A stretch of 64,000 nt of DNA from Selaginella tamariscina (GCA_003024785.1 PUQB01000027.1:938046-1002045); one strand, 5' to 3'. Shown: positions 10,961-24,164, counted from the first letter of the stretch. The notes: generated from the sequence alone by a model not told the origin. Translations and numbers: made by a program.

Positions 10961-12611
10961 AAGTCCCTTGCTGACCTTGCTCCGATCTAGCATACCTGAT
11001 ATCCATCTTCACATGAAGCTTCCTTGCAGCACTGTCGTTATGCTACTATCGCAATTTCCAGCTCCACTCAATGACAGCTTGACCAATTAGATCCAATCAC
11101 AAGAACACTTTACACAGGACGTGGTTAGCCACCTTAGGACATATGCACACACAAACTATGCATCAGAAAGATGCTGAATCTCTAAATTCTCCTTCATGAT
11201 GTGATATACTCCAACTTGTTCAACATGTTCCATGGCAATCTGCAAAAACTTGATGATCTCTACTTTCAACTCATCTATATTTTGAGCCTCCATCCCATTT
11301 AGTTCTTCAACCCTTTGATTGATATCATCCATGTGCAATGCAATTTAGAATAGTAAGAATCTTTATAAAATTTACAAACAATTCAAACTAACCATAGCAT
11401 CTTATCTATCTCATTCAGCTTGCCCTTGCCCTTCACACTCACTTTGTAAGAAGATACTTATGAACACAATGTGGCAATTTCTGCACTGCAAAATATAGCA
11501 TGTAGATTATAGAATATTCTTGAATATTCTAGTGCGAGCGACATGATTGTCGGACAAGTGTTGCTAGTTGCATGCGGATTTAGAAAAACTAATTTAAAAA
11601 AAAACATGAAGATTCAAGATTTACATGCATTTTAGTTTTTCTATAAGTCAAAAGTCTAGAACATAATCTTGAAGTATAAAACGAAAAAATACAAGTACAC
11701 ATTTATCAAAAAAAAAGTTTAAAAACACATTTTAAAATTTCCAAAAAATAAAATATACAATATTAAAATTGAACCTTTAAATTCACAAACTAAATGCCTT
11801 TACGCTACAACCAAAGGGGCCCACAATGGATAACTATTAATATACTATATAGTATTTAATAAATACTCAATCAAATATTATAATTTGATTGATACTAAGT
11901 AATATTATTGATATACTATTACTAAGTAATGTTATTGATAAACTATTTATTTTGATGACAAATATATTATACTAATATATGATATATCATAAATAAAATA
12001 GTTTTTAATAGTAAATTTTACATTCATTAATATATTTTAATAAAATATAAATATGTAAAAATACAATTAAATAAGTAAGAGTCTAAGACTCTTCTAAGTC
12101 TTCTCAATATGTATTTAGTAACTTAGTTTAAACATATTTTATAATGCTACCTCGACCCTCGACACATTGCATGCATTGCATGGACATAAAAATGAGTTAA
12201 CTACTAACTAACAACACACCTGAACTTTATTTAAACATTAGTTAAACATTTTTGTTATTTATTAAAAATGTACTTGATGTGTAAAATGTGCACATGTGAT
12301 GTGATATATAAGATACAACCTTACTATTATGAGAATAGTATTTGACTATTGAATTTTGAGTATATTTTATTATATTATTTTATGATGCCCACCACTTTAG
12401 TACTTTCTAAAAAATCTAATCTTAACAAATTTTCCATCATTTTAATGATTTATTAATTTTAATAAATATTTTTACATTAGTAATTTAAGTCATTGGCTTT
12501 GATTCTCTTTGTACTCTTTGTATAACCCGTCTTCCGTACTCTTTCATGTCGGTGAAGGTTTAGATGGCGACAGTTTAGCCAGGACTCAATTTAGCAAGTA
12601 CGAGGCAACCA
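10961..12611. other. AT-rich intergenic DNA
   Basis: A 60-residue minus-strand open stretch at 11156-11338 is coiled-coil-like (EELNGMEAQNIDELKVEIIK) but stands alone. 11.7-12.5 kb is very AT-rich with many short TA/TAT repeats. No gene can be supported. Confidence 0.4.
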
Positions 12612-13250
12612 ATGGATCAACCAAAGAGGGATTTTGTTGACATGTTACATGCTTTTAGTTCTGAGGAAGGCGCACCTCCACTAAGAAAAGGTGAAAAGGG
12701 TTTGGACAATATAGTTAAATGGAAGTGCAATTTCTGTGGTGAGAACAAAACAAAAAGTGCTCTTAGGGTCAGGAAGCATTTAATGGATATTTGTAAAGCC
12801 AAAACACCAGAATTAGATAGGCAACTCTGTGATGCACAAGATATACTTAGGCCTCAAGAGATAAAGTATTGATAGGGTGGGAAGTCTAGATTCAAAGGAT
12901 GTACAACGTGAAGACTATAATGGTACGATTGGAGACGATTCTAGGGGTTTTGAAACTTTCAATAATTGTGTTAGAGTGTCAACTCCCAGACCAAAAGAAT
13001 TGAGACGTGGGGTGGTTATTTACAACAAGGCTTTGCCTCTACATTAACAAGCACACCATCTCCTTCTATAGCTGTGAACCATGAGGGCACTAGTGCCAAG
13101 CGGACACCATGTAGTTCAATGTTGATGAACCGTAGTTATAGTTATGATTCCAACTCTGAAGTGGATTACCTCAAAGAGACCATTTCTGATTTGATCAACT
13201 TAGATATGAGGAATCTCGTTTGAAGAGGCCATGCATAGAGACAGTACACT
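12612..13250 (+). pseudogene. hAT-like transposase remnant, BED zinc finger
   Basis: The first 86 codons form an acidic leader and a BED-type zinc finger: WKCNFCGENKTKSALRVRKH followed by LMDIC. The Cys-x2-Cys and the downstream His/Cys pair are at about residues 37-60. In plants such fingers are typical of the N-terminus of hAT transposases, where they bind the element ends. After the stop at about 12870, related-looking sequence (to about 13250) is full of stops, and the catalytic domain was not found. Probably a dead or truncated copy. Confidence 0.55.
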
Positions 13251-14750
13251 GTTGCAGAGGCAACTTATCTAACTAGTGAGTAATAATTGTCATAGTTTAT
13301 TAAGACTCGACCCTTTACTTTGAAGGTTGATTATTGTTATTTATTAGATTATATAATAAGCCCTAGGTGTAGAAGACTAGTGCACTTAGGTATCTAGTGA
13401 TGATCCGACCATGTGTCATTATGTATTCGTAAGAAACTCTAAGTAAAACTAGCACTTCCATCTAAAAAACTCTCTCCTAATTTGACGTTCCCAATTAAGT
13501 TTCCTCAAGAGTATAGCTTGTCAAAAAGGGTTAAAAACACACCCTAGGGTTGACCTAACCCCCCCTAGGGGTTAGGTTTAGGTTTAAGGTTTAGGTCTTC
13601 TCATTTTTCATTAAGGCTGGCATTCCTTGCCAGCCCACTTACTCAAATAGCAAAATAGGAGGGGGGGGGGACTCTATCACATAAATAAGGTAGGTATATG
13701 TAGGAGAGTTCTTAGGTTCATGACAGAGCTCGTTATTCTTCTACTAGTGCAAGCTCTAGCTTGTCTCATTAAGGCACAACCCTTTATTGTGCCGCCTTAA
13801 CTTTCAAATAATAGGGGTATGTCCCACCTTCGGGGTACCCTACCTTTAACGTTGACAAATTCATGCCTTGGAGGTCTTATCGGACTGCACGTTCAAAGGG
13901 GCAGAGATTAAGGCTCCTCTCCAACCTCCTTCTCCACGTCAAACTCATAACTAAGCATGACACATTCGTGTCCTTATCCAGCTATGGGCGTGGAATCTTG
14001 GCTTATAAGTTTTCCTTACCGAGTTCATGAAGGATCACAGAGGGGTTTTAAAGTTGGCATTTGAGAGACACATTCGTGACACCTGGTGCAAATCTTGAAT
14101 CTAAGGGGCTATAACATGATAGCCCACATCTGGGAAACAATGTCACATGAAGATGTGACACTAAGCTAAAGGGCACACAATACAACATTTAAGGCACATC
14201 TTTTGGGGTTGTCTTATTTGGTTAGTGCTGAGGGGTTGGATACCCTAGTAAACATGCATACTGACACTCACATCAGGGTGCTAAGCCTTGGGCATCGATT
14301 TAAGGGAGGCTAGGTCTCGTAACTAGGTGTGCTATTAGGGTTGAACAACCTAAGCTCATTAGTAAGAGCTCTTTCATGAAGCACTTGTGGGGTTGTGTAC
14401 TTAGGGTTATCCAAATCTAACCTTGGTGAGTTTGCTTAGTAGAACACTAGTGTCTGTCTACTATGCATGCTTGTGTCCTCATTAAGTATTAGCCCTACAA
14501 TCTCATTGCACAAGTATAATAAATCCATTGTTTTGTTTGAGACTAAAGGCATGCCTACAATGAGGGTAGGATGTATCTTTCTCTCTATCTCAATCTCTTT
14601 TTTCTCTGTCTACTTATGTTGTCACTATCTTTGTTCTAGACTTTTATTTTTTTTACTGCACACTCTCTAGTTATTACTCTATCTCTTGTGTGTCTTTCTC
14701 TTTGCCATGAGGATGTAGCCACACCACCAATGTCTCTCTCTCTCTCACTC

Positions 14751-14790
<40 letters not shown>

Positions 14791-15082
14791 CCACATGCGT
14801 TCTTCTCTATATCTATGTTACAGTATAGTATACAATATATTTTACATATAACGGTCTCTAAGAGAACTTCTCTCCCACGTTATCTCTTTTGCCATGTTTC
14901 TCTCATACATTTACACTTTCTATTGTGTTATCTCAAGCTCTCTTACTTAGCTGAAATACATTATTCAATTTGTAAAAGAATTCATAAAATCATTTATTAC
15001 TATGTTTCTCCATGAATGATGTTATATAGGAAACACTTCTTGTTAATTCAAGTATAATCTCATCATTTACTGAAACTTGTGT
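13251..15082. other. Intergenic with telomere-like phrase and microsatellites
   Basis: At 13570-13597 the phrase 'gttaggtttaggtttaagg' resembles a degenerate plant telomere repeat. A G-run lies at about 13662-13671. (CT)n, (CA)n and (TA)n follow each other at 14731-14790. No gene was recognised, and the open stretches at 14467-14670 and 14815-15015 are low-complexity hydrophobic translations. Confidence 0.4.
14731..14790. repeat. Compound microsatellite (CT)n-(CA)n-(TA)n
   Basis: (CT) runs from about 14731, (CA) from about 14751 and (TA) from about 14778 to 14790, directly read from the sequence. Confidence 0.95.
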
Positions 15083-15292
15083 TTAATTACAGGATGAACT
15101 AGTGTTTGTTATGGTGGAAGCAACATTTGTAATTTGAGGTTGAGATTCACCTACCCATACATTTGCTTCAGACATATGATGAAATCCATGGTAGCAAGCA
15201 TTGGGGGTATCCGTGAACTTCTCTATGGCCTTCCTCCCAAATCTTATATACACAGTATTTCTACCTTTTTTTACTACATAATACTTCCCCAT
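15083..15292 (-). pseudogene. RNase H1-type hybrid-binding (viroplasmin-like) domain fragment
   Basis: A 69-codon minus-strand frame starts MGKYYVVKKGRNTVYIRF and continues with a segment ending NACYHGF. This is the small domain shared by the N-terminus of eukaryotic RNase H1 and caulimovirus inclusion proteins, which usually reads K-Y-Y-V-x-x-G-R-x-T-G-I-Y. Here the expected G-I after the threonine is disturbed. No RNase H catalytic part was found nearby, so it is a fragment, either of an RNase H1-like gene or of a retroelement. Which one cannot be decided from the sequence. Confidence 0.5.
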
Positions 15293-15549
15293 GTAGATCT
15301 ACAATCTCCAAACTAAATGTCGATTTACAATCTACAAGGAAAAAACAATCCTAATCAGCAATAAATGCCACATGGTAGTCCACATGGCAAGTTACATTGC
15401 GATTTAACATGATTAATTTAAGATGTATAATTTTGTATTACATATAATTAATTATAAATATTCTATTTATATGAATGAGTACAATGATCTTAAAATCATG
15501 TGGTTTAAAGTACAATGATTTAAAATGTGATTTAGGCCATGGTTTAAAT

Positions 15550-15930
15550 CGATTTTATCAATCCATGGCTTTTTTGCATTATTTTTGAAATCTTAACATT
15601 ATATTGTTTTTTTTTTGGTTCATCAATGAAGCCCATGGTGTTTTTGAATCTTTTTAAAATCTTAACATTAATCTTTTTTTTAATGGGGTTCACCAGCAAA
15701 CCAATCCTTTTTGCTACGTTTTTAATATATTAACAAGAACTTGTATTTTTCATTAAGGTTCTCTTCCAAGACTTCCATATTTTTGACGATAAAAAGTAGT
15801 TTTCACAGCGAACCCCAAAAGTTTTCACATTTTGTTAAATCTGCAATAATTAGATATTAATTTTTGTTGAGGTTTGTCAATGAACCCCAATGATTTTGCA
15901 TTATTAATTTGTCTCACAACGAGCCACGAA
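15550..15930. repeat. Degenerate tandem repeat, unit about 80-100 bp
   Basis: Phrases of the type 'ggttcatcaatgaacccc', 'tttttgaaatcttaacatta' and 'ttttgcatt' recur in the same order about four times, with heavy divergence. Unit borders are uncertain. Confidence 0.45.
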
Positions 15931-16658
15931 TGGTGGCTTTAAGAAAAAAGCCACAATAAAAGTAACTTGGTAGTGCTGTAAATTTATTGGTATTTATACC
16001 ACTATCTATATCCATCAAAGTTTATGGATTATGTTGGGTGATATGTAGTGAAGTTTATGCTGATATATTTTGTAGAAAATGTTGTCAATGAAATGTGTAC
16101 TTAGTGACTTTTATTTTGACAAAGGTAGCGTGTATAATAGTGGGATTAGTGTGCAGTTTAATTGTGTGAAATTAAGTGGTATGTAATAGTGGATAATAAA
16201 GTATATTTTTTTGTGTTTTATTCATTTGTTTAAATGGTTTGATTAGTTGTGGCATGTTATGTGAACAATGTTATGAAGTAAAAGCGACTAACATAGTAAA
16301 TAATATAAAGTCTTATAATGTGGCAATCATACAGATATAGATAGTCAATAGAAGAGCAAGTTATGTGTGAAATTAAGTGTATTCAAACCCAATATCAATT
16401 GTAGGATAAATTGTCTCATGTTTTAAGTGTAATGTTGGTATCTTGGATGTGACTTTCAATACCATAATTTAAGTAGGATATTTACTTATCCAAATAACAG
16501 ATATTTACTGATTGCAATAGTCTAAAAGATACTATCATACACATGTACTACTATAGTGAGCTAAGTTACTAACGACTACAAACTGCCACCGTGGATGAGT
16601 CGAACTTGTTCAAATCCCATACCTGCTTGGTGATTTTCAACATACCATTGCCAATTTC

Positions 16659-17054
16659 TCAAGAGACGACATGATGCAGGGCCTTTGCAAATTTCATGGA
16701 CGCTACCAAACTAAAAAATTTTGACCCTCCCTCTTGTTGTATGAAGCTACAAATGACTTTAATCCCATCAAGCTCAATTCCTTTTCTGGTTTGTCTAGAA
16801 AAATACTGGCAAAAAACTTCAAATGCTTTATATTCAAACTCCTTAGCTTCTCCTCCCAGTCCTCTGGTAACTGCACAATGACCTGACTCTTGTAAAATGC
16901 CACAGAAAATCATATATGCCTCATAGTCATATGGTTGAGTTTCCTGGCTATCAACAAATGCTTGAGTTGTGGGACCCTCCTCTGCCTCTACTGCTCCTTC
17001 CATGTCCAAATCTTCATTTTGATCATCATGTGCATGAATAAAGCCAAACAACAA
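16659..17054 (-). CDS. Unrecognised open reading frame, 131 codons
   Basis: I do not recognise this frame. It has an acidic N-terminal part (NEDLDMEGAVEAEEG) followed by a segment rich in F, K and Q that contains FEVFCQYFSRQTRKGIELDG. The mixed composition and low bias are protein-like. A second minus-strand frame at 18051-18293 contains RGRHWEKLTSLRWLINRRID and ELERHYEMRM and may be an upstream exon of the same gene. Between them I see no clear splice chain. It could be a host gene fragment or part of a transposon. Confidence 0.3.
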   Translation of the reverse strand: MLFGFIHAHDDQNEDLDMEGAVEAEEGPTTQAFVDSQETQPYDYEAYMIFCGILQESGHCAVTRGLGGEAKEFEYKAFEVFCQYFSRQTRKGIELDGIKVICSFIQQEGGSKFFSLVASMKFAKALHHVVS

Positions 17055-18050
17055 CCAAAAAATGGATTATGCATTCCTAAAACCTAGACATAGAGCTACT
17101 CATTTGGTTCTATGCTCCATGGCAACGTGCCAAATCATCCAGCTAAGTCTCAAACTCGCTTTGATCAGGTTCTCCAAGTCTCTAAAAAAATTAAAAAAGA
17201 GATGAAACAATGGAAAACAAAAAACATCAATAGTAAGTCACCTTCTGGAAATTCGAAATTAGGGTGAACTCTTTGTCTCTGCCTGGTTTGGGAAAATATC
17301 TTTCTCAGAGTAGTTGACCATCAGGGCTTGTTTCTTTGTCATTGGGCAGTTCAACATCAGGCAATTTGTCATTGTTGTTGTCACTTGTAGTTGCTTCTTA
17401 TATAAATAGAACTTATGAATTTCAACAAAGAATAGACACAGGGTTAAAGTTCACCTCAAGTTCTCTTGTATTTTCTTGGACGGTTTTTTCACCAAACTTG
17501 TTACTTGGCTCGTTTACATTTCCTTGATTCAAACTTTGTGAACAACTCGGTATACAATGGCACAAGTTAGATAACTTCAATGCATCGAATCAAATCAACT
17601 TACACTGCCCACTAAAGACATGCTCTTTCTCCTCTTCGACTGAGGTTTGGGCAAAGATGGACGTGAACTATCACTTTCCTCATTATCATCTAAACAAACT
17701 TGGACATCTTCTTCCTCCACAATCTGTGTGCAGCACTGGGGCCATCAATAAGATTCATGCATTGCATGAACATCTTCTATCAACCACCCCTGCTGCTGCA
17801 TGCAAAGTAGAAATGTAGTACAAAAAAAATACCTCCTCCACCAATTGGGAACCCATCAGGAATGGCCTCTTCTATGTCTGCCAATCCTTGCTAGAAGGGA
17901 ATCCAAACATCTTTGTTTATGTGGATGAAGTCAAGAATTTGGACTCATAGCATCTTGTACTTGTGTACCTGGTCCTTCACTTGTGCCACAACAAGTCCCT
18001 TCCCAACCTAGAAAACAAAAGAGTACATATAAAGTTGTCAACAAGAAAAC

Positions 18051-18293
18051 TTAACTTGCCATTTTTTTATCCAAATGCTGGTGGCTTCTGCATCGGGCCT
18101 CATGTAACCTTTCAAAGCACTCAATATCAATAGCTCTGGGTTGCAAGCTATATGTATATAACTCCACCACAATCATCCTCATTTCATAATGTCTTTCCAA
18201 CTCACCACTAGCCCTATAATCATCTATCCTCCTGTTAATCAACCATCTCAAACTAGTAAGCTTTTCCCAATGTCTGCCTCGGCTCATTCTCAT
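18051..18293 (-). CDS. Unrecognised open reading frame, 80 codons
   Basis: A basic, helix-rich frame (RHWEKLTSLRWLINRRIDDY, then ERLHEARCRSHQHLDKK) with no family I can name. It lies about 1 kb upstream, in transcription direction, of the frame at 16659-17054. The two could be exons of one gene or pieces of one decayed element. Confidence 0.25.
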   Translation of the reverse strand: MRMSRGRHWEKLTSLRWLINRRIDDYRASGELERHYEMRMIVVELYTYSLQPRAIDIECFERLHEARCRSHQHLDKKMAS

Positions 18294-21200
18294 ATCTCTA
18301 GCAAATAGTTAGGACCATACATCCGATTTACAATCTATGTTCTCCTTGGAAGATACTCCTCTTTGAGTTTCACATCCCATAAGTTAATGAACTTGGCTTT
18401 CAAAGCTGAGCAGACCTATTTGGCAGTGACCATAGTGTTGCACCAATCCATTTTGTTATCCGCTGCGGAATGCAAACTTTTGCACTTTCCAACATGTCTG
18501 TTTACCTTGGCTTAGGATGAATGTGGATCCTTGTTTGGCTCCCATGGATATCAAGTTTTGCGGCAGCTGACGACAAAGCGGCTATGGTTGTTGTAGCAAA
18601 AGGAGATGAAGCCCGAGTTGGGGTTTCCTAGGATGACTCAACCATCTTCATGATCAAAGCTGCCATGCCGCGCTTTACACCAAGAGCACTCCAGTAGCGA
18701 GAAGTGAGCACAGTAAGTGCTTTGCCATCGATCTTCTCCTCATCAACAAGGGTTTTAAATTCTACATTTGCTTGTGATCCAAACCTACTCTAAAGCAAAC
18801 TACCCACCTCATCTTTTGACAAAGCCTCCAGATTCATGGCGCCCATGAACAATGCCCTCTGTTTGAGTCAGACTTACAAGGCCAAACACTAAACAAATAC
18901 AAACAAATAAAACCCTTAACTCACACATAGTGGCTAACTGTTGTTCTTTGCGATTACCAAAGCGTTATAAAGTTTGAACGGTAGTTCATGCAAAGTGGCT
19001 GTCACTAATGAATTTAATTCGCTTCTTGAAAATGAAACAAAGCTATTGCAAAAAAAAACTGCCCTTGCTTCATCCAAAATGACAAGGATAGAGAATATTT
19101 GATCAATGGAATTCTTGTTACAAGAGGTGCTTGGTGATGGCATAATCATTGAAGACAAAATGGTCGAGTGTCACAAGTCTAATAGAAAGTCACAAATTTC
19201 TTGTGCCACTGCACAAAATGCACAGATTTGCATGGAAATGAGGGGCAAGTACTGGAGCAGGTCTGGTTTTTACAAGCACACGCATGATGTCTACATTGTT
19301 GGTCTCACTTCAAAAAATCCACCAATCTTGGAAAGCTTTGAATGCCATGTTGAAGACTTCCTAGTCCAGCAAACTGACAGAAATCTTGGTCTTATCATGG
19401 ATGCATTGTAGAATATCTCAGCAGAACAAAATGATCTACAATCTGATGAAGATAATGAATGGCCTTTGGATGATGGAGAGCAAGCCCTACATCAAAGTGC
19501 AAAAATATCAACAAATTTCTCCATAGAAGCCACGATGTTGAAGTCTTTGTTTCATTTGTGCAATTTGTTTGATGAAGACAACGTTTCAAAGGTAATGCAA
19601 TTGAAGATTTTGCAAGTTGTTCTTGGGACTAAAGATTCCAAGTGTTTCCTAGATTTATGTCCATCTTGGACAAGGAGGATAGGAGAGTTAAGGTTTCCAT
19701 GAACATCAAGGGCTTTGGATTGACTTCTTTGTAAACTTGGCATGCCGAAAGCTAAACGATATGCTTGTTGTTGTCACAAAAATGATCCAGCTTACATTTT
19801 CAATGACCCGGATGAGATCTATGTATGTTTTCTTTTTTGTTTTGTGAAGAACCCTAACATTTTGAAGATAGGTACAATGGCAACGTTGCGAACAACTACA
19901 AGGAGGACTGCTCAATGTGTGGATTGGGTCTGAAAGAAGCCATTTGTTTCTACTACATACCATTGGGCGCTCGTCTCTAACTAAGAGCTAAGGTTAGATC
20001 AATTTGCTGGGATGATTTGAGACCGTGGTGGCCTAGGGATTCATGATGTGGCAGAGCGGTGTACGAGGCTCCAAGCATAATAGCTAAAATTTGGGAAGGC
20101 AGTAAATGGAGGGAATATCAAGCTTTCTTCGATCCTCTTCAGCATTTGAGTTGCCGCTACAATGTAGTTGTTGTGAGGAGTATATCTAGCAATGGCCATC
20201 GCGTGGACAAGCAAAACAATGGAAAGTAGATTTACTAGTTAAGTACCCAAGCACAAGCTATGAACCAAGAGTGGACGATGCTCGAAATATATACCTTGTT
20301 TCATTTAATGTCACGTTGTTGGATCCGGAGGACGCCTGATATGACAAGAACCTCGGGTGGTTTTATCGACTTGTGGATTATGACATTCACATATTCATTA
20401 ATAATGTTGATTGTGGATTTTTTTTCAACTAAACAAAAGCCTATATATGGAAGGGATTTGATTAGATGTCTACTTCAAGAATCTTAATATTCATCACGTA
20501 GGTGTATTCATAGTAGATATTACTTCATAATATAGAACATCCACAAGTAAAGCAATCGTCCCACATCTTATTAAAGAAGAACATAACAACATCATTAGGG
20601 AGATTAAGAGGGTGACTCGGTCACAGGTTCTTTACAAATCACAGAATCTTTGGAAGCTAAAAGAGTGGGCATCCTATGCTGCAATAAGACACAAGAAAAT
20701 GATGCTGGATAATAAGATTTACGAGTGTAGAGTTAAGTATTGTAATGTTAACCCCAATTTTAATTATAGGCCACTCAACCAAAAACATGTAGTTGAACTC
20801 ATGAAGAAGATGAAGGACAACAATTCTTACACCATTCTACATAATGTTGTTTTGTGCTAATACTATGAAAGAAAGAAGGCACTGAGATAGTGTAAATAAC
20901 AACACTAGAATAAATCACGAAGATCTAGACAGAGAATAAAAAATTAATAAGATACTACATTCTTAGCAGCCAACACACGATAACAGCAGCCCAACAACTT
21001 CTTGATGAACACAATAATGGAACAATGGTAACAAAGTTTTCTGAGCATACCATGAGAAGTTGACAAAAAGATCAGCGTTTTTAGCTAAACCAAATCTCAC
21101 AACCAAGCGGTACCATAAGCTATCGAGGAATGGAATGCTGCTGACACCAACCACTACAACAACAAAATGTGGGAGAAGTCAAACACATGCAATCCATGTG

Positions 21201-23170
21201 GGAACTCTTGGGTGGCCACAAAAATCTATTGCATGGAGAGAACAAACAGCGGAATACTGGGTAAGGAAATTGTTTTAACAGGATTTATCTTGCCATTATA
21301 TTAATCTGTTACTTTTTTCATCTGTAAAGAGCCAAAACAATGGCAGCGGTTGATCTTTGCGCAGGTGGGTGGGAAGGAAACATCCTTCCTACTGATGCTG
21401 ATTTCTTGCCCCGAGGACAAGGTCTTCACCAAATGGGTGGGGATTATGAAATCGTTTGCAAGAGGAACACTAAAGAAGAAGTAGACAAGTGAAAGGGAGC
21501 CCTTCGAAAAGTCTATAAAGAAACCCAATAAGACTCCCAAGGCTAAGTCTGTTCAAGCTGCAAAGGATGTAAATAATGACTTCAAACTCACATAGTTGAA
21601 GCCTTTGAACGGAACAACAGTGGAGGAGATGGATGTGTTAGCTGATTTGGTGGTTGATGGCAACTACAGATTAACAAGAGCAACCCCATCTTTCATTTTC
21701 ATCTCAAGGCAATGGAGCTGAAGACGATCAGACTCTTTAAGGAGTGGTTAGAAATACACTATCACAAACTAGGTTGGACTTCGACTTCAACATACAAGGA
21801 GGTTAACAAATATCTACATGTGACAGACGATGATATGTTTATCCAATAGGTGAATCAATTGAAAAATCTGGGCAAATCTATTACATATCAATGCCAAAAA
21901 GAAGAACATCGTAATAATGTTTTCTCTTATGGCAGTCCTTCAGCAGCGGAGAACCAAATTGAACTTTATAAAAGAGGACGCTACAAATCATGACAAGCCC
22001 TATAGATGTTTATTGTTAAATTCAGAAACTTTATGGAGTAACATTACTGTTTGCAAGAAACCGTTTCAAATGTTTTTGATGGATCGGCGAGTGTCAAAAA
22101 ATCCTTCGTCAACTAAGGCACTAGAAAATTTGGTGGAGAAGCTGAGCTGTGCAAGCATGTACAAAGAAGGTATTTATTATTTAATTTTTGCATACTTAGC
22201 TGATACTTATGTTTTCAGTATTTATTTCTTGATTTTTATTCATGTCATCAATACCTTTGCCTTTGTCTTTGCCAAGAAGAATAACATCGTTAGATTAATT
22301 TTACATGAACAATGCTAATTCCAGATGTATTGATATAGTTGTTCACTTGGTTGTTAGGAATGCACCAAACAATTTCAAACTTCCAAATGATTAGCCAGCA
22401 TATGTTTTCACTCCAACAGACATGAACCTCCATCCAATACACTGATAGTTGAGAGGGATGTATTTGGTAATGTACGTTTATCCAAACATTATAAGTAGGC
22501 TACACGGAGCATCGTCAACTTAATCAGGGGTCCTCACAGTGATGCATGGGTTTTTCACTATTACATTAGGGGATTCGTCTTGAATGAGTGTTATCGGGAT
22601 ACATGTGTGTTTGCCGTTGAAAAAGATAAGACCATAGTCGATGACTTAAACAAGTGAATAGAGAAGTTCTCAATTGACTACCCTAACAAAACCATACATG
22701 AGTATTTGGGAAAGTTCCCTCCCAAGAAGTGCGATAGCTCTGAGGAGGAATCTGGTTCAATGTCGGAGTCTGAGAACAATCTGAACAGATATTACACTAG
22801 AAATTATCTTAAAAAGTACAGAACATTCAATTACTTCATTGACCATGGAAATATCAATAGAAGAAACAGAAGATGTTGAACGATCTTCTAAGCGATTAAA
22901 ACCTTCTTCACCTCACTCAAAAGGTAACGGCGAAGAAGAATTGATAATGTGTTGATAAAGTAACAAATAGTTGTAAATGAGTGTAACACAAGACATTTTT
23001 GCATTTTGTTTATATTTGTACAGAAAATAATTCTCAAGGATTAAAGAAGCTTTTAGTTCAAACATGGGTCACACATTAACAAGGTAAATAATATACCTTG
23101 GTAATTATAAGGCCAACTAAATATCATTTTACAGATGTAATAAAATAATTGAGAGGGGTATGACAAAAAT
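18294..23170. other. Decayed coding-like pieces, mostly plus strand, family unknown
   Basis: Several plus-strand open pieces look protein-like but are interrupted: 19106-19411 (KYWSRSGFYKHTHDVYIVGL), 19466-19702 (LKSLFHLCNLFDEDNVSK), 20612-20860 (NFNYRPLNQKHVVELMKKMK) and 21917-22318. They lie in the same orientation over about 4 kb, as a decayed multi-exon gene or large transposon would. No catalytic motif (DDE, helicase, RT) was recognised. Confidence 0.3.
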
Positions 23171-23175
23171 TTATT

Positions 23176-24164
23176 GTGCCACATGTTAAAATGACAGAGT
23201 TCATGCAAGAAATGGATAATAATGCAGCTCAAAGCATCATTATTATGGGGACCACTTCAGTTTCTGCATCACCATTTTTATTGCCTTCAATTCTTGAACC
23301 ACTTTCTCTAGTGCCTTTAATATATGAATCTTATAAAGATGATGTGCAAGTAAATGATAAAGGGATCGGCGGCAATATAGCATTAAAAAATAAATGTGAA
23401 AGGGACCAAACAAGTGAGTTGCAATGCATTCAAGAGGCAATGTTGCCCCTTATTACCCATGGCCATATTGTGTTGTTGGATGTCAATGGTGTTTTATTTT
23501 ATTGACAAAGGCCTGAGGATAAAGAAAAAAAAGTTAAACAGGGAGATTTCATTCGTTGTCATGGTAAATTTTGACATGATATCATTTTTTGTCAGGGCTG
23601 GACCGTCTCTTTCAAAAGCTCAAGAAAATGAGTGCATTTATGGGGATTTGGTAATGCATGCAAATTCACAATTTGACACTGCTACTGAATTCGCTTAACA
23701 AACATTGTAGTGTTGTAGAAGAGGTGATTCGTAAATATTGAATTTTTGACAGTGAAGATGTTATAAACCTCTTAAATTTTATAATGTAAGAAAGGAAAGC
23801 AAGCCATACTTCTTCAAAAATGAAAGATTAATTAGGGTTCATTGGGAGATTAATCGATTACAGATAATGAAGAATGCACATATCTTAGTGGTAGATGACT
23901 CTCCTCAAAAGGCTATACTCAACTAAAACATTGCTTATATTTATCCAATCACTTTCGACTCATTTTGATATTAATACCATAGATGAGCTAGTGAACTACT
24001 TAGATACATGCCTCAAAAAGAAGAATCTTGAAAACTTTTGTGAGCAATATCCACCATATAAAACATACCATGACGCTTTTCTTTTTCGTGATTTTGAATT
24101 TTATAAATTAAAGGAGAGCAACTGGGCATTCTACAATATTATTATTAAGGAACGTCATTTTTAA
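23176..24164 (+). pseudogene. FCP1-like HAD phosphatase, broken
   Basis: Plus-strand pieces in three frames follow the order of an FCP1/SCP-like phosphatase. LLDVNGVLFY (about 23475-23505) matches the plant LD-x-N-G-V-L variant of HAD motif I. A 'PGLDRLFQKLKK' phrase follows (about 23600), then SKPYFFKNERLI (about 23795-23830), NAHILVVDDSPQKAIL (motif IV, about 23873-23920) and ELVNYLDTCLKKKNLENFCE with YHDAFLFRDFEFYKL (C-terminal, 23980-24110). Such enzymes remove phosphate from phosphoserine proteins. Stops and frame changes between the pieces make it a pseudogene. The preceding 100-codon frame from 23176 may be its N-terminus. Confidence 0.6.
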
